Assembly (NCBI RefSeq): GCF_050433125.1
Contig: NZ_JBNPXV010000011.1
Location: forward strand, 101,801-165,800
DNA: 64,000 nucleotides
Reading direction: 5' to 3'
Source of the DNA: Roseimarinus sediminis
Lineage (GTDB): Bacteria; Bacteroidota; Bacteroidia; Bacteroidales; Prolixibacteraceae
Every line of letters begins with the position of its first letter. The stretch's first letter is position 1. Shown one piece after another: positions 53,185 to 63,215 of this stretch. Under the pieces are notes generated by a model. It did no database searches, was not told the origin of the DNA, and saw only the letters and a list, made by a program, of their open reading frames with translations. The translations under genes and the position numbers were made by a program.

Positions 53185-53616
53185 TCACGTAGTCATAAAC
53201 GAAGTTTCGGTGTACTCTTCCATAAAGTTTTTATGCAGCTTCACCCTGCTCCCAATGTAAGTCCTCAGTTCAAGGATAATTTTCAACACTTCATCCATCT
53301 CGTCGGCATAAAGAAAAAAGCGTTCTCCTTCACGCTTCGATTCTTCGGCAAAGCATTTTACTTCAAAAATCTTCCCGGTGAATCTTTTGAACTTCGGATC
53401 TTTCTGTACAATCATGTGAAGCAGAACATGATAATTTTCTGATGGTGTTACTGCTTCAAAAAGAAACTTCTCGTAGGCATCGAGGTACCTTTTTACTGCA
53501 TTACAACTACTGCAAATGGCAGTGCAATGTTCTTCCTTGTTGAGGTAAAACTTCGATTTAGCTTCTTTGAGTGCAAAGTCACCTTCGACAAAAAGTTGTT
53601 CAATATCAGACATCAT
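53185..53616 (-). CDS. Small HEPN-like helical protein
   Basis: A 143-residue cytoplasmic, mostly helical protein with two Cys close together (HCTAICSSCNAVKRYLDAYEKF). The layout, IEQLFVEGDFALKEAKSKFYLN, then a long first helix pair, a middle loop with LHMIVQKDP and a last helix with LKIILELRTYIGSRV, resembles HEPN domains. The RNase signature Rx4-6H is not clear. HEPN proteins often pair with a nucleotidyltransferase (MNT) as toxin-antitoxin systems; no such partner is adjacent, so it stands alone. It converges with DUF6048 at the right end of the housekeeping interval. Confidence 0.6.
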   Translation of the reverse strand: MMSDIEQLFVEGDFALKEAKSKFYLNKEEHCTAICSSCNAVKRYLDAYEKFLFEAVTPSENYHVLLHMIVQKDPKFKRFTGKIFEVKCFAEESKREGERFFLYADEMDEVLKIILELRTYIGSRVKLHKNFMEEYTETSFMTT

Positions 53617-53995
53617 GACTCGTAATTGGTTTAGAAAGTTATAATCATCAGCATAAATTTACGAAAACAAGAGAACGACCAATTGATAAATTATTATAAT
53701 TAATTTTTCGATCTATTCGACTGATTTTCTGAATATTCAAACAGAATGCAAGTGATGAATTATTCAGCACCATCTAAATGTGCACTGCACCGGGGGTTTA
53801 AACTGCCAGGGCAATTTTCTCTTTTGTGCTTACAGAATGCCAATTTCTCACTTATAACCATTTGTCCACCCCAAAAAACTATCCTTACACTGTGTTAAGC
53901 ATTGTTAAAACTAATTTTATCCCGAAAAATATCACACAGCTTCATGGAACAAAGCTGAGCTTCATTAAAACGTACGACTCAAATAATTATAAAAA
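53617..53995. other. Control region before the second SusC/D operon
   Basis: 379 bases with no credible gene. It must hold the promoters of the HEPN-like gene (minus) and of the glycan-uptake operon (plus). TTTG near 53852 and TATCCTTA 15 bases later are a weak promoter-like pair. No LacI-type site matching the others was seen, so this operon is probably under different control. Confidence 0.5.
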
Positions 53996-55717
53996 ATGAA
54001 TCTAATCAAATTTAATTTTATGAAAACAACTAAACTGATCAGGTACGCTTTGTACACCGTAATGCTGGCAGCATTTGGCCTGGTTGGGTGCGAAAAATTG
54101 GACCTTTACACAATTGATGCGCCCGCTGACCTGCAAAGCAGGATCGACTCAATTGCAGCCGAAAGAGCAAAACAGTCTACAGGCGATACCACTTACCTAA
54201 ACATCGCTACAGCGATAGTCGGGGCTGAAGATAACAGTGCCGCATGGTGGACTGCCTTCTCTGATTATTTTGCTATTCCAAGCAACAAACTATTACATTT
54301 AGAATTTGTTAACCACGGCTCCGGAGTGAACAACTGGAACAACTGGAACCTGGCTGTTGCAAATGAAGTTGGCGATCGTGACGCCGAAGGCTATGCCGAA
54401 TACTTTGTTCTGCGAGCCGATGCCTACGGTTGGGGCAATGGAGATTTTGCCTTAAACATGATCTCGCATAACTATACCGACTTAGACGGCGATGACGATA
54501 TTTGGAACGACTTCCGCAGCACCATGCAGGGAGCCTATGTGACCATGGAAATCGACCACTCAGCCACCGGCAATGTATTTGTTACGGCCACTTCCGTTGG
54601 AACAAATGGGGTAGAGCTGATTCAAACCTATCAGCAACCCGTTTCTGCTACCGAAGACATTGTGGCTTTCCTTATCTGCGATGGCAGCTATTTCGAGATG
54701 AAAAAGGCCTATCTTCTGCCTTCTAAAGTGACCGTTGTAGAAGATGTAGCCCCAGTTTCTATTGCGATCGAAGGAGCTCCTGTTATCGTCGAATTAGGCG
54801 ACGATAATTTCTGGGGCGATGCAGTGGCCACTGTTACTTTTGCTGACGGATCAACCGAGCAGGTCGATTCGGCTGACATTACCTTCACCGTAATCCCCGA
54901 CATGACTTCGCTCGGAGAGAAAACAGTTACGGTAGCCTACAGCAAAACAAAACAAGGCGCATACACCCAGGCCGTAACAGGCTATTACAAAATCAACGTC
55001 ACCAATCCGGTTAAAACCATCGAAGTGACCACTTTGCCTTCCATTACCAATTACTATTTTTATAGTAGCGACTCTATTTTCTTCGACAGTGACGGCATTG
55101 AGGTAACTGCTACCTATTCCGACGGCTCAACTAGTGTTTTGGCTAAAGAATCACTCCGATTTGGTAAAATTCCTGCAATTGAAGGAGAACAAAACGTCCT
55201 CATCGCCTACAAGGGAGCAGCCAATACTTTTACCACCAACTGCCCCGTAAACCTTACCAAGGGAGTAGCCCAGGTTGGTGCAAACGACTTCTCAACTGCC
55301 TGGTGGACCGAATTCTCCAACGACTATGCCGTTGCTTCCGGCTCAGGCAAAACCCTTAGCATGTACTGCTACTCGAATGGCGTCAATAACTGGCACAGCC
55401 CATGTACGATTCTTCGCAAAGCCGACATGACAGAATATGCAGTTGTTCGCATGGATAACTTCGGATGGGGTGACGGATATGCCACCGCCACGTTAACCAA
55501 CGACTGGAATTGGGATACCTTCACACCAAATATTAATGGTTCCAAAATAGACATCACCGTTACCAACAAGGCCGACAATACAGCCGATGTACTTTACGAA
55601 GTGACTTTTGCCAACGGCGATACCCATTTCCAAAAATATGAAGGCATAACGGTCGACAGCGCTGATTTGAATTGCGCACTCGTAATCGAGGGAGCTTATG
55701 TCGTAATTGTTGAATAA
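53996..55717 (+). CDS. Candidate surface glycan-binding lipoprotein with duplicated unknown domain
   Basis: A 573-residue lipoprotein; from the in-frame ATG at 54020 the signal peptide is the usual length (MKTTKLIRYALYTVMLAAF, then GLVGC), so that start is also likely. Two copies of one domain are visible: residues about 75-245 (AWWTAFSDYFAIPSNK, GVNNWNNWNLAVANE, LRADAYGWGNGDFALN) and about 430-573 (AWWTEFSNDYAVASGS, GVNNWHSPCTILRK, VRMDNFGWGDGYATAT). Between them two bacterial Ig-like segments (ATVTFADGSTEQVDSADITF and ATYSDGSTSVLAKESLRF). The domain is Trp/Asn-rich, as in carbohydrate-binding modules. As first gene before susC/susD, 25 bases ahead, it is probably the surface glycan-binding protein of that pair. 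The domain family is not known to me. Confidence 0.75.
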   Translation: MNLIKFNFMKTTKLIRYALYTVMLAAFGLVGCEKLDLYTIDAPADLQSRIDSIAAERAKQSTGDTTYLNIATAIVGAEDNSAAWWTAFSDYFAIPSNKLLHLEFVNHGSGVNNWNNWNLAVANEVGDRDAEGYAEYFVLRADAYGWGNGDFALNMISHNYTDLDGDDDIWNDFRSTMQGAYVTMEIDHSATGNVFVTATSVGTNGVELIQTYQQPVSATEDIVAFLICDGSYFEMKKAYLLPSKVTVVEDVAPVSIAIEGAPVIVELGDDNFWGDAVATVTFADGSTEQVDSADITFTVIPDMTSLGEKTVTVAYSKTKQGAYTQAVTGYYKINVTNPVKTIEVTTLPSITNYYFYSSDSIFFDSDGIEVTATYSDGSTSVLAKESLRFGKIPAIEGEQNVLIAYKGAANTFTTNCPVNLTKGVAQVGANDFSTAWWTEFSNDYAVASGSGKTLSMYCYSNGVNNWHSPCTILRKADMTEYAVVRMDNFGWGDGYATATLTNDWNWDTFTPNINGSKIDITVTNKADNTADVLYEVTFANGDTHFQKYEGITVDSADLNCALVIEGAYVVIVE

Positions 55718-55742
55718 TCAATAAGCTAAAAAACTTAATCAT

Positions 55743-58700
55743 ATGAAATATTCCTATTTAATCCTGTTTGCACTACTGGCGCTTGCAACAACTTCATTCG
55801 CCGAAGACACCGGAAATGCAAAACAGATGTTAACGACTCAGGCCGACAACACCACCGTAAAAGGGATCGTTGTTGACGAAAGCGGGGCATCACTTCCTGG
55901 TGCCACCGTGCAACAAAAGGGTACATCCAATGGTGTTATTACCGACATCGATGGCAACTTCTCTCTTAACGTCCCCTCCGATGCCACACTTATCATTTCT
56001 TTTGTTGGATACAAAAGCACCGAAGTAAACGTGGATGGAAGAACTCAACTGGGCAACATCACACTGACGTCCGATTTAAAAGAACTCGACCAGGTGGTGG
56101 TAATCGGCTACGGTACACAACGCAAAGTTGACCTCACCGGATCAGTTGCCATTGTCGATACCGAAGAAATGAAGAAGGTATCCAATTCGAACATGTCAAC
56201 CATGCTCCAGGGAAAAGTATCGGGTGTTCAGATTACAACCGACGGACAACCGGGAGCCGACCCGGTGGTGCGCATCCGTGGTATTGGTTCATTCGGCAGC
56301 ACCGCACCACTCTATGTGGTCGACGGAGTGCCTATGGGAACAACCATTCGCGACTTCTCACCCAACGACATCGAAAGCCTCCAGGTTCTTAAAGATGCTT
56401 CGGCAGCGGCCATTTATGGTTCACGTGCTGCCAACGGGGTGGTCATCATTACCACCAAGCAGGGCCAAAAAGATCAGCCCATGAGAATCGACTACAAAGG
56501 CTACATGGGCCTCGACCGCGTGGAAGAAGGCGTCTACAATGTGATGGACTCGTACCAGTATGGTGAGTTCCTGAACATGGCATTCGCAAACAGTGGTATG
56601 GATGTTCCCGCCGGTTACAATCCCGAAAGCGCCAAGTACATCGATCCTGCTGAAGTAAACACCAACTGGTTCGATGAAGCATTCAAAACAGGCATTCGTC
56701 AAAACCACAACGTGAACATCTCGGGTGGAGGTGCCAACAATACCTACAACATCGCCCTCGACTACTACAACCAGCAAGGAACCATGGTAGGTGCCGGTCC
56801 GAACTTCGACCGCTACACCGCCCGTATCAACAATTCAATGGATGTTAAATTTATCAAAATCAAAACAAACATTGTATACAGCCACAGCAACCAGGACAAC
56901 ATGGCACTTAGTAATGCCAACGAGTACGTTCAGGGGCTTTATGGTCAGCAATTTCCGGTAATGGCTTCTGCACTGCTTCAGCCACCAACCATGAAGGCCT
57001 ACGATGAATCAACCTGGGTGCTCGACGATAAAATATCGGCCGCTTCGGAATATACCTACGACTCTCATGGTTTTGGTACCTACTACGACGATGTACATGG
57101 CGACATCAGGGTGACCAACCTTTTGCTTACCAACAGTCTGCTGGAAAGAAATACCGTTGTTGACCGCATCGTTGCTTCGGGTTCGGCCAATGTCGACATC
57201 ATCGACATGCTTGGCCTTGTAAGTAGCAATCACAAGTTCAATTACAACCTGAACATGTCGTACAGTAAAACCTTTGCCAAGGACTTTACCTTTGTTCCTG
57301 CCTTCATTCAGAGTACAACCAACTACCTGTCGAAGAGCAACGAACGCCTTACTCAGGCTTACCGTAGCTACAACAATTCTCTGATCGAAAACTATGTAAC
57401 CTACGATGGCAACTTTGGACGCAGTCACATCAACGTAGTAGCCGGTCAAACCTTTGAGCACTATCTCAATCACTCACTTACAGGTGAAGGCGTAAACATG
57501 CCTGAACCCTATTATCTTCAGATAAATAATGCCGAAGATACCCAGGCACGATCGGGCGAAGGCGAACATGTACTGGCATCGTATATCGGTCGTGTTAATT
57601 ACGACTTCGATGAGAAATACCTCTTCTCCTTCACTGCTCGTCGCGACGGATCGAGCCGGCTCTCGGTCGATCGCTGGGAGTGGTTTCCATCGGCATCCGC
57701 AGGATGGCGCATCGAACGTGAAGATTTCTTCCAGGTAGCCAAATCAACCATCAACCTGTTCAAAGTTCGTGCAAGCTATGGTGAGCTCGGTAATGACGCC
57801 AACCTGGGCAATTACGATTACATGGACATCATGTCGAGAGGAAACTACACCTATAGCTTTGGAAACAACAAGGTAACCGGTTCAGCCATTTCCAACTATG
57901 TCAACACAGCCATTCGTTGGGAAAAGAAGAAAACCATTGATGTCGGTTTCGACCTTGGCATGTTCAACAATCAGCTGGAATTCACTTTCGACTGGTACAA
58001 GTCGACATCCGAAGACCTTCATTACGATGTAGCTGTGCCGGTAAGTGCAGGAGCAACCAACACTACGGTTAAGATGAACGCATCAACCATGGAAAACTCA
58101 GGCCTTGAGTTCCTGTTAGCCTACCACAATCGTAAAAATCCTGTTAAATTTGATATCACGGCCAATCTTTCAACCCTAAACAATGTGGTAACCAAACTGG
58201 GTGTATCGGGCGAACCTCGTTCCGATGGCTACAGCCGTACCGAAGTGGGCCGCGAAGTGGGTGAATTCTATGGCTATGTTTATGAAGGCATCTTTCAGTC
58301 GCAGGAAGAAATTGATACCCGTGTCAATGCCGAAGGTGAATTCATCAACCAGAGTGGTGCTCAACCAGGCGATGTAGCCTATGCCGACATCAACCTCGAC
58401 GGTGAAATTACCAACGAAGACCAGCAATTTCTGGGCAGTGGCCTGCCAAGTATCAATTACGGGCTGAATGTACGTGCCGAATATAAAGGAATCGACATCA
58501 GCATTTCAACCTTTGGCGCAGCGGGTTTCAAAGCAGTCGACTTTGTTGATCTCACCTTACGCAGCTCGTACGGTGCACTCAATAAGAATGCAGATTTGCT
58601 AAATGCCTGGACACCGGAAAATACCAACACCGATGTGCCCCGCGTAGCTTACAAATCGACCGGATCCATTACCAACGATATGTTCAGCGAACGTTACCTG

Positions 58701-58940
58701 CAAAATGCAGCTTATCTGAAAATTGCCAATATCGAATTGGGCTATAACCTGCCTGATCGATTGTTTGGCGGCTATGTAAGTGGTGTTCGCATTTATGCAT
58801 CGGCCCAAAATCTGGCCACCTTCTCGGAATATAGAGGATACAACGTCGATTTTGCCGGTGGTACCTTTACCCCGGGTTTCAACTATGCCTCGTATCCAAC
58901 ACCACGAACAATTATGTTTGGAGTTCATTGTTCATTTTAA
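55743..58940 (+). CDS. susC-like: SusC/RagA TonB-linked outer-membrane transporter 2
   Basis: A 1065-residue TonB-dependent transporter (signal peptide ends TTSFAED). It has a carboxypeptidase-regulatory-like beta-sandwich (KGIVVDESGASLPGATVQQKG), the TonB-box region LDQVVVIGYGTQRKVDLTG, the plug with VLKDASAAAIYGSRAANGVVIIT near residue 220, and the barrel ending in aromatics (TIMFGVHCSF). It probably imports the glycan caught by the lipoprotein encoded 25 bases upstream. The two SusC proteins of the window differ enough to be separate systems rather than recent copies. Confidence 0.97.
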   Translation: MKYSYLILFALLALATTSFAEDTGNAKQMLTTQADNTTVKGIVVDESGASLPGATVQQKGTSNGVITDIDGNFSLNVPSDATLIISFVGYKSTEVNVDGRTQLGNITLTSDLKELDQVVVIGYGTQRKVDLTGSVAIVDTEEMKKVSNSNMSTMLQGKVSGVQITTDGQPGADPVVRIRGIGSFGSTAPLYVVDGVPMGTTIRDFSPNDIESLQVLKDASAAAIYGSRAANGVVIITTKQGQKDQPMRIDYKGYMGLDRVEEGVYNVMDSYQYGEFLNMAFANSGMDVPAGYNPESAKYIDPAEVNTNWFDEAFKTGIRQNHNVNISGGGANNTYNIALDYYNQQGTMVGAGPNFDRYTARINNSMDVKFIKIKTNIVYSHSNQDNMALSNANEYVQGLYGQQFPVMASALLQPPTMKAYDESTWVLDDKISAASEYTYDSHGFGTYYDDVHGDIRVTNLLLTNSLLERNTVVDRIVASGSANVDIIDMLGLVSSNHKFNYNLNMSYSKTFAKDFTFVPAFIQSTTNYLSKSNERLTQAYRSYNNSLIENYVTYDGNFGRSHINVVAGQTFEHYLNHSLTGEGVNMPEPYYLQINNAEDTQARSGEGEHVLASYIGRVNYDFDEKYLFSFTARRDGSSRLSVDRWEWFPSASAGWRIEREDFFQVAKSTINLFKVRASYGELGNDANLGNYDYMDIMSRGNYTYSFGNNKVTGSAISNYVNTAIRWEKKKTIDVGFDLGMFNNQLEFTFDWYKSTSEDLHYDVAVPVSAGATNTTVKMNASTMENSGLEFLLAYHNRKNPVKFDITANLSTLNNVVTKLGVSGEPRSDGYSRTEVGREVGEFYGYVYEGIFQSQEEIDTRVNAEGEFINQSGAQPGDVAYADINLDGEITNEDQQFLGSGLPSINYGLNVRAEYKGIDISISTFGAAGFKAVDFVDLTLRSSYGALNKNADLLNAWTPENTNTDVPRVAYKSTGSITNDMFSERYLQNAAYLKIANIELGYNLPDRLFGGYVSGVRIYASAQNLATFSEYRGYNVDFAGGTFTPGFNYASYPTPRTIMFGVHCSF

Positions 58941-58963
58941 TATAAGTTAAACTAGATAATCAT

Positions 58964-60718
58964 ATGAAAAATTTTAAAATAATCTTTATAATATTCGCGC
59001 TTATCGGAGGCTTTACCGCCTGTGAAGACGAACTCGATGTTATAAATCCGAACAATCAGACCACCTACGATTTTGGCGATTCAGAGCCGGAATTACAGGA
59101 GGCCATTATTGCCTGCTACAACCGCATCCGCCTCGAAGGCACCTTTGCCCGTGTTGGCTATACCATGGATGCTGTAAGAGGCGACGAAGTGTGGAACTCA
59201 TCTCAGCAATGGTACCTCGAGTACGACAACCTCAACTCTCCCGGTACCATCGAAATTGGCGACATGTGGATCTGGCGTGACAACTACCACGTAGTGAACC
59301 GTACTAACTTCGTATTGTCGAAAGTTGATGAAGTGAATTTGTCGGATGATGCCTACAATCAAATCGCAGGGCAGGCACTCTTCCTTCGCTCTCTGGCCTA
59401 CTATCATCTGGCTACTTATTATCAAACAGTCCCTTTGATTACCGACTATGCTGCCTATTCAGACATCAGCACCATGTATGCCTCCAACAGCACGCAGGAC
59501 GAGGTATTCGACCAGATTGAGGCCGACCTTGCCAAGGCAATGGAGATGCTCCCCTCGCGCGATGAAGGCGGAGAATGGGCTGCAGGACGCGCCACAAGCG
59601 GGGCTGCTGCCGGTTACCTGGCACGTACCCTGATGTTCCGTCACAAATTTGAAGCAGCCTATACCGTACTCAAAGACATCATGGCCGGAAAATACGGACA
59701 CTACGAACTGGTTGCCGACTATGGCGACAACTTCAGGGAAGGCACCGAAAACAACGCCGAAAGCCTCTTCGAAGTTCAGTTTCTCGACTTTGGCACTGGT
59801 GGTACCGACGAAGAGTGGACTCCGGTTAATATCAGTCCGGAAGCAACCCAGGGGCATGCCGTCGAAAGTAACTATGCATCTCAGGAGCTGGGTAGCTGGG
59901 GCGACCTGGCAGGTTCTCCCTGGTTGTACAACCTGTTTAAGAAAGAGAACAGTACCGATGGCCGTCTCGATCCACGCCTGTACTGGACACTTGTCACTTA
60001 TGAGGATGAATACAACGCTTACACCAATCAGAAAACTTCGGCCTATCCAAACGGAGATCCCCGTTCGAACACGGTATATCAACAGGACATCACACAAACT
60101 CCCCTGTCGAACAATGCCCAGGGTGGAATATCAATCGCCAAGTTTACCAATGCAAGGAACAACCTCTACAGCTCCATTACCAACGGACTGCACTGCGGGG
60201 TGAACATCCGCCTGATGCGTTACAGCGATGTTTTACTGCGTGCCGCCGAATGCGAAAACGAAATCAACGGCCCAACACAAACTGCCATCGATTACATCAA
60301 CGAAGTACGTCGTCGCGTGGCGCTCGAAGACCTTCAGCTTTCCGACTTTCCGTCGGCTGATGCACTTTTCGAACAAATTGCCAACGTTGAACGGCCTAAA
60401 GAATTCGGTTGCGAAAACGGAAGGGGAATTGACCTGCTCCGCTGGGGCTTCTTTTACAGCGACGATCGCCTCAACCAGCTGGTCGAACATGGCTATTACA
60501 AACTCGATGGCACAGCATCGACCGAGGAACTCACGGCTGAAACCGCCAGTGCTTCATCGTTCCAGTATTATTACAAGGGACATGAATACTTCCCGATCTA
60601 CCAGTCGACGCTGAATGCCAACCCAAATCTTACAGGCAACTCGGCCAATAAGAATGAAGACAACGGACCTGCTTTCAGAGAGAAATACAATATTCGTCCG
60701 GTGGTAGCATTGGATTAG
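58964..60718 (+). CDS. susD-like: SusD/RagB-family nutrient-binding lipoprotein 2
   Basis: A 584-residue lipoprotein (signal peptide ends GFTAC at residue 20). It shows the SusD motifs: IAGQALFLRSLAYYHLATYYQTVPLI near 135, SGAAAGYLARTLMFRHKF near 215, and LMRYSDVLLRAAECENEING near 415 with YINEVRRRVALED. It binds oligosaccharide at the outer membrane and forms the lid of the SusC pore encoded 23 bases upstream. A strong terminator follows, so this is a three-gene operon without enzymes of its own. Confidence 0.97.
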   Translation: MKNFKIIFIIFALIGGFTACEDELDVINPNNQTTYDFGDSEPELQEAIIACYNRIRLEGTFARVGYTMDAVRGDEVWNSSQQWYLEYDNLNSPGTIEIGDMWIWRDNYHVVNRTNFVLSKVDEVNLSDDAYNQIAGQALFLRSLAYYHLATYYQTVPLITDYAAYSDISTMYASNSTQDEVFDQIEADLAKAMEMLPSRDEGGEWAAGRATSGAAAGYLARTLMFRHKFEAAYTVLKDIMAGKYGHYELVADYGDNFREGTENNAESLFEVQFLDFGTGGTDEEWTPVNISPEATQGHAVESNYASQELGSWGDLAGSPWLYNLFKKENSTDGRLDPRLYWTLVTYEDEYNAYTNQKTSAYPNGDPRSNTVYQQDITQTPLSNNAQGGISIAKFTNARNNLYSSITNGLHCGVNIRLMRYSDVLLRAAECENEINGPTQTAIDYINEVRRRVALEDLQLSDFPSADALFEQIANVERPKEFGCENGRGIDLLRWGFFYSDDRLNQLVEHGYYKLDGTASTEELTAETASASSFQYYYKGHEYFPIYQSTLNANPNLTGNSANKNEDNGPAFREKYNIRPVVALD

Positions 60719-60741
60719 CGCATAGCTGTATTATAAAAAGA

Positions 60742-60788
60742 ACTTCCTTAGTGGCCCGACAGAAACAGGCCGCTAAGGAAGTTTTTTT
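60742..60788 (+). terminator. Rho-independent terminator after susD 2
   Basis: A 15-bp stem with one wobble (arms 60742-60756 and 60768-60782), an 11-base loop and a seven-base T-run lie 24 bases after the stop codon. Confidence 0.92.
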
Positions 60789-61008
60789 GTAAATATCCTG
60801 CTTCTGAAATACTTTTTGATCAGAGACCTTCCATAGACGAATAAATAAACCTTATTTTCCGGGCCAACCTTAGTAGCCAGCAACATCCCTGTATGATTCC
60901 ACCTTATTTGCCCTATTTGGTTTTTAATGTAATCATCGGATTTCCACCAGCTTCAGTAGTTTGCAGCCGTTCCCTCTAAGCATGTTAATAAGGTTTGGTA
61001 AATACGAT
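60789..61008. other. Unassigned DNA left of the IS66 element
   Basis: About 220 bases with no credible gene. No part was recognised; it could be worn-down remains of an older insertion, as its reading frames are all broken. Confidence 0.4.
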
Positions 61009-61040
61009 GTAAGCATCCGGTGAACTCCGTATTGTTTTGC
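61009..61040. repeat. IS66 terminal inverted repeat, tnpC side
   Basis: Begins GTAAGCATCCGGTGAACTCC; aligned to the complement of 63603-63634 (GTAACCATTCGGCTAACCCC) with about a quarter mismatches. Confidence 0.85.
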
Positions 61041-61117
61041 AAGGAATAGGAGTTAATATCAGTGTTTCTCTAAAACATTCAGAGAACTATTAAAGTCAGG
61101 TTGGAGTTTCTTTGAGT

Positions 61118-62770
61118 TTATTCAGGTTTTTTTGAAGCAAAGTTGTGCGGGAGCAGTTCTGCCAGGTCCTTGCTGTAGTCGTTGTCGTAATGATGTACAT
61201 TTTCGAGAAAGAAAACCAACCATTCCCTGAAGTTAACCCCACTGGCTTTGCAGCAGCCAAGCAGAGAATAAACAATTGCTGCGTTTTCGGCTGCATTGTG
61301 GTTTTTGCAAAACAGCCAGTTTTTTCGCCCCAGGGCAATGGGCCGGATTTCGTTTTCGGCCAGGTTGTTGTCCATCTTCCAGCGTCCGTCGAGGTGATAA
61401 CGGGTGAGCTTGTTGTAAATATTGTAGGTGTAACGGATGGCCTTCCCGATCCGGCCCTTGGGCAGCACCATTGGGTATTCGCGCACCAGCCACTTTTCAA
61501 AAGCAACCATAATAGGATAGGACAAGCGGGTTCGTAATTCGGCACGCTGTTCATCACTCAGGTTTTCCTGGTCGGCCTGCCGCTCCACATCATACAGCAG
61601 CCCTATTTGCTCCAGGGCATATTCTGCCCGGGATTTATCTTCCGATAAAGCCTCTTCAAATTTCCTGCGTACATGCGCCCAGCAGCCCAAAGGCAAAACG
61701 CCTTTCTTTTTTTCATAAATATCGTATACGGCATAGCCATCACTCTGCAGTGCCCCCTGGTACTCTTTAAATAATTTTAGTGCTACTTTTTGTGCCCGGG
61801 AGCCCTGGTCGTAATAAAAGAAAACCAGTCCGGGCATCACCGCTCGTACCATCCAAAGGTACCCTTTGACCGTTTTGTGTTTTTCGTTGTTTACGATCGG
61901 GACAGTCGTTTCGTCGGCCTGGATATAGTCACTCTTAAGCACCAGCTCCATGATCCGGTGCCAGGCCGGCCGCATTAAATCGGCCACCCCGGCAAACCAG
62001 TCGTTCACTGTTGATGCGGGTAAAGAGATGCCTTGTTGTTTGAACATCTCGATCTGGCGGTAAAACGGAAGATGGTTCACATATTTGTTGATCATCATAT
62101 CGGCCAGTACCGTTGCCCCTGCATAACTTTTGGGGATTGGGAGCAATGGCATGGGGGCCGTTACAATGGTTTGGTTTACGGATGTTGTGTCGTCTGTTGT
62201 TGTGTTGTCTGAGGATGTGCTTTCGGTTTTCACCACGTACTTGTGGCGGATGATCTGGCGGACATACCAGCGTGCCGGATCACGCTCCAATACTTCGGTA
62301 ATCTCGGGTGCCAGTTCAGTGCACTTGGTCAGGTCAATATTCTTTGGGTAAATGTGGTATTCTTCTCTTGGCAGGCTTTCGGGAAGCGGCTTACGAACGG
62401 CTTTTTTCTTTGGCTTTTGGACAGGATCCTTTTCTTTGTATTGCTCAATTTCCTCTATGGCACTTATGGTTAGTTGTTGCTCTTCTTCCAATAGATCCAG
62501 GCCGTCAAAATCAAGCTTGCGTTGCTGTGGATCTTCGCTGATAAACCGTTCACTGGATTTGCCCCAGATCTTTCTCAGCAAAATACTTATCCGCTGTTCT
62601 TGCTGACTGATAATTTGATCCTTTTTCCGGAGTTGTTCTTCGAGTGAAGCCTTTTCTGCTGCAAAATCATCGAAGCCGGAGAGTTGTTCCCGGAGCCTGT
62701 AATTCTCGCGGTAAAACTCGTCCCTGTCCTCCAATAATTGTTGTACAAAAAGCTCTTCTTCCCTGGTCAT
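61118..62770 (-). CDS. tnpC: IS66 transposase TnpC
   Basis: A 550-residue DDE transposase. It has the IS66 N-terminal leucine-rich coiled coil (REELFVQQLLEDRDEFYREN, then LEEQLRKKDQIISQQE), the zinc-finger-like middle and IS66 core: IMELVLKSDYIQADETTVPI with first Asp near residue 288, VFFYYDQGSRAQKVALKLFKEYQGALQSDGYAVYD near 330-360 with second Asp, and KMDNNLAENEIRPIALGRKNWLF near 480 with the Glu. It moves the element. The gene is intact. It follows tnpB by 76 bases on the minus strand. Confidence 0.95.
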   Translation of the reverse strand: MTREEELFVQQLLEDRDEFYRENYRLREQLSGFDDFAAEKASLEEQLRKKDQIISQQEQRISILLRKIWGKSSERFISEDPQQRKLDFDGLDLLEEEQQLTISAIEEIEQYKEKDPVQKPKKKAVRKPLPESLPREEYHIYPKNIDLTKCTELAPEITEVLERDPARWYVRQIIRHKYVVKTESTSSDNTTTDDTTSVNQTIVTAPMPLLPIPKSYAGATVLADMMINKYVNHLPFYRQIEMFKQQGISLPASTVNDWFAGVADLMRPAWHRIMELVLKSDYIQADETTVPIVNNEKHKTVKGYLWMVRAVMPGLVFFYYDQGSRAQKVALKLFKEYQGALQSDGYAVYDIYEKKKGVLPLGCWAHVRRKFEEALSEDKSRAEYALEQIGLLYDVERQADQENLSDEQRAELRTRLSYPIMVAFEKWLVREYPMVLPKGRIGKAIRYTYNIYNKLTRYHLDGRWKMDNNLAENEIRPIALGRKNWLFCKNHNAAENAAIVYSLLGCCKASGVNFREWLVFFLENVHHYDNDYSKDLAELLPHNFASKKPE

Positions 62771-62846
62771 TTACGTCCTGATTTTTACTGGCGTAAAGAT
62801 ACTAAAACGGGCCAATTTAACCAAGAGAAAAATGCTCGTTTTTGCC

Positions 62847-63215
62847 TTATTTTAAAAGGGTTTCAGGGGTTTTCTCAGGCGCTTTTTTGCTTGTGTTTTT
62901 TCTAGTGGCCACCCCCTTTGTCATGGTCATTAACCCTTCCCAACTGGTCTTAAAAGTATGGCTTTCGGGATCAAATCCGGGCAGGTTAAAAGTACCCGAT
63001 TCCAGCTTCATGTGATAGATCACCAAACCGCCACATTCCATGTGAAGGATTTTCATGCTGGTACATCTGCGGTTAATGAAGATAAAAACATCGCCATCCT
63101 TTACGTTGCGGCCCATTTGGTTGGTCACCATCCCGCTCAGGGTATAAAAACTGCGGCGCATATCTGTTGGCTGGGCATACAGATAGTAGTTCATCGATGG
63201 TGTGAGGCTAAACAT
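62847..63215 (-). CDS. tnpB: IS66 accessory protein TnpB
   Basis: A 122-residue protein with the IS66 Orf2 pattern: YYLYAQPTDMRRSFYTLSGM, VFIFINRRCTSMKILHMECGG and LVIYHMKLESGTFNLP. It is needed for IS66 transposition, role unclear. It overlaps the end of tnpA by 8 bases. The tail is Lys/Pro rich (KNTSKKAPEKTPE). The gene is intact. Confidence 0.95.
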   Translation of the reverse strand: MFSLTPSMNYYLYAQPTDMRRSFYTLSGMVTNQMGRNVKDGDVFIFINRRCTSMKILHMECGGLVIYHMKLESGTFNLPGFDPESHTFKTSWEGLMTMTKGVATRKNTSKKAPEKTPETLLK

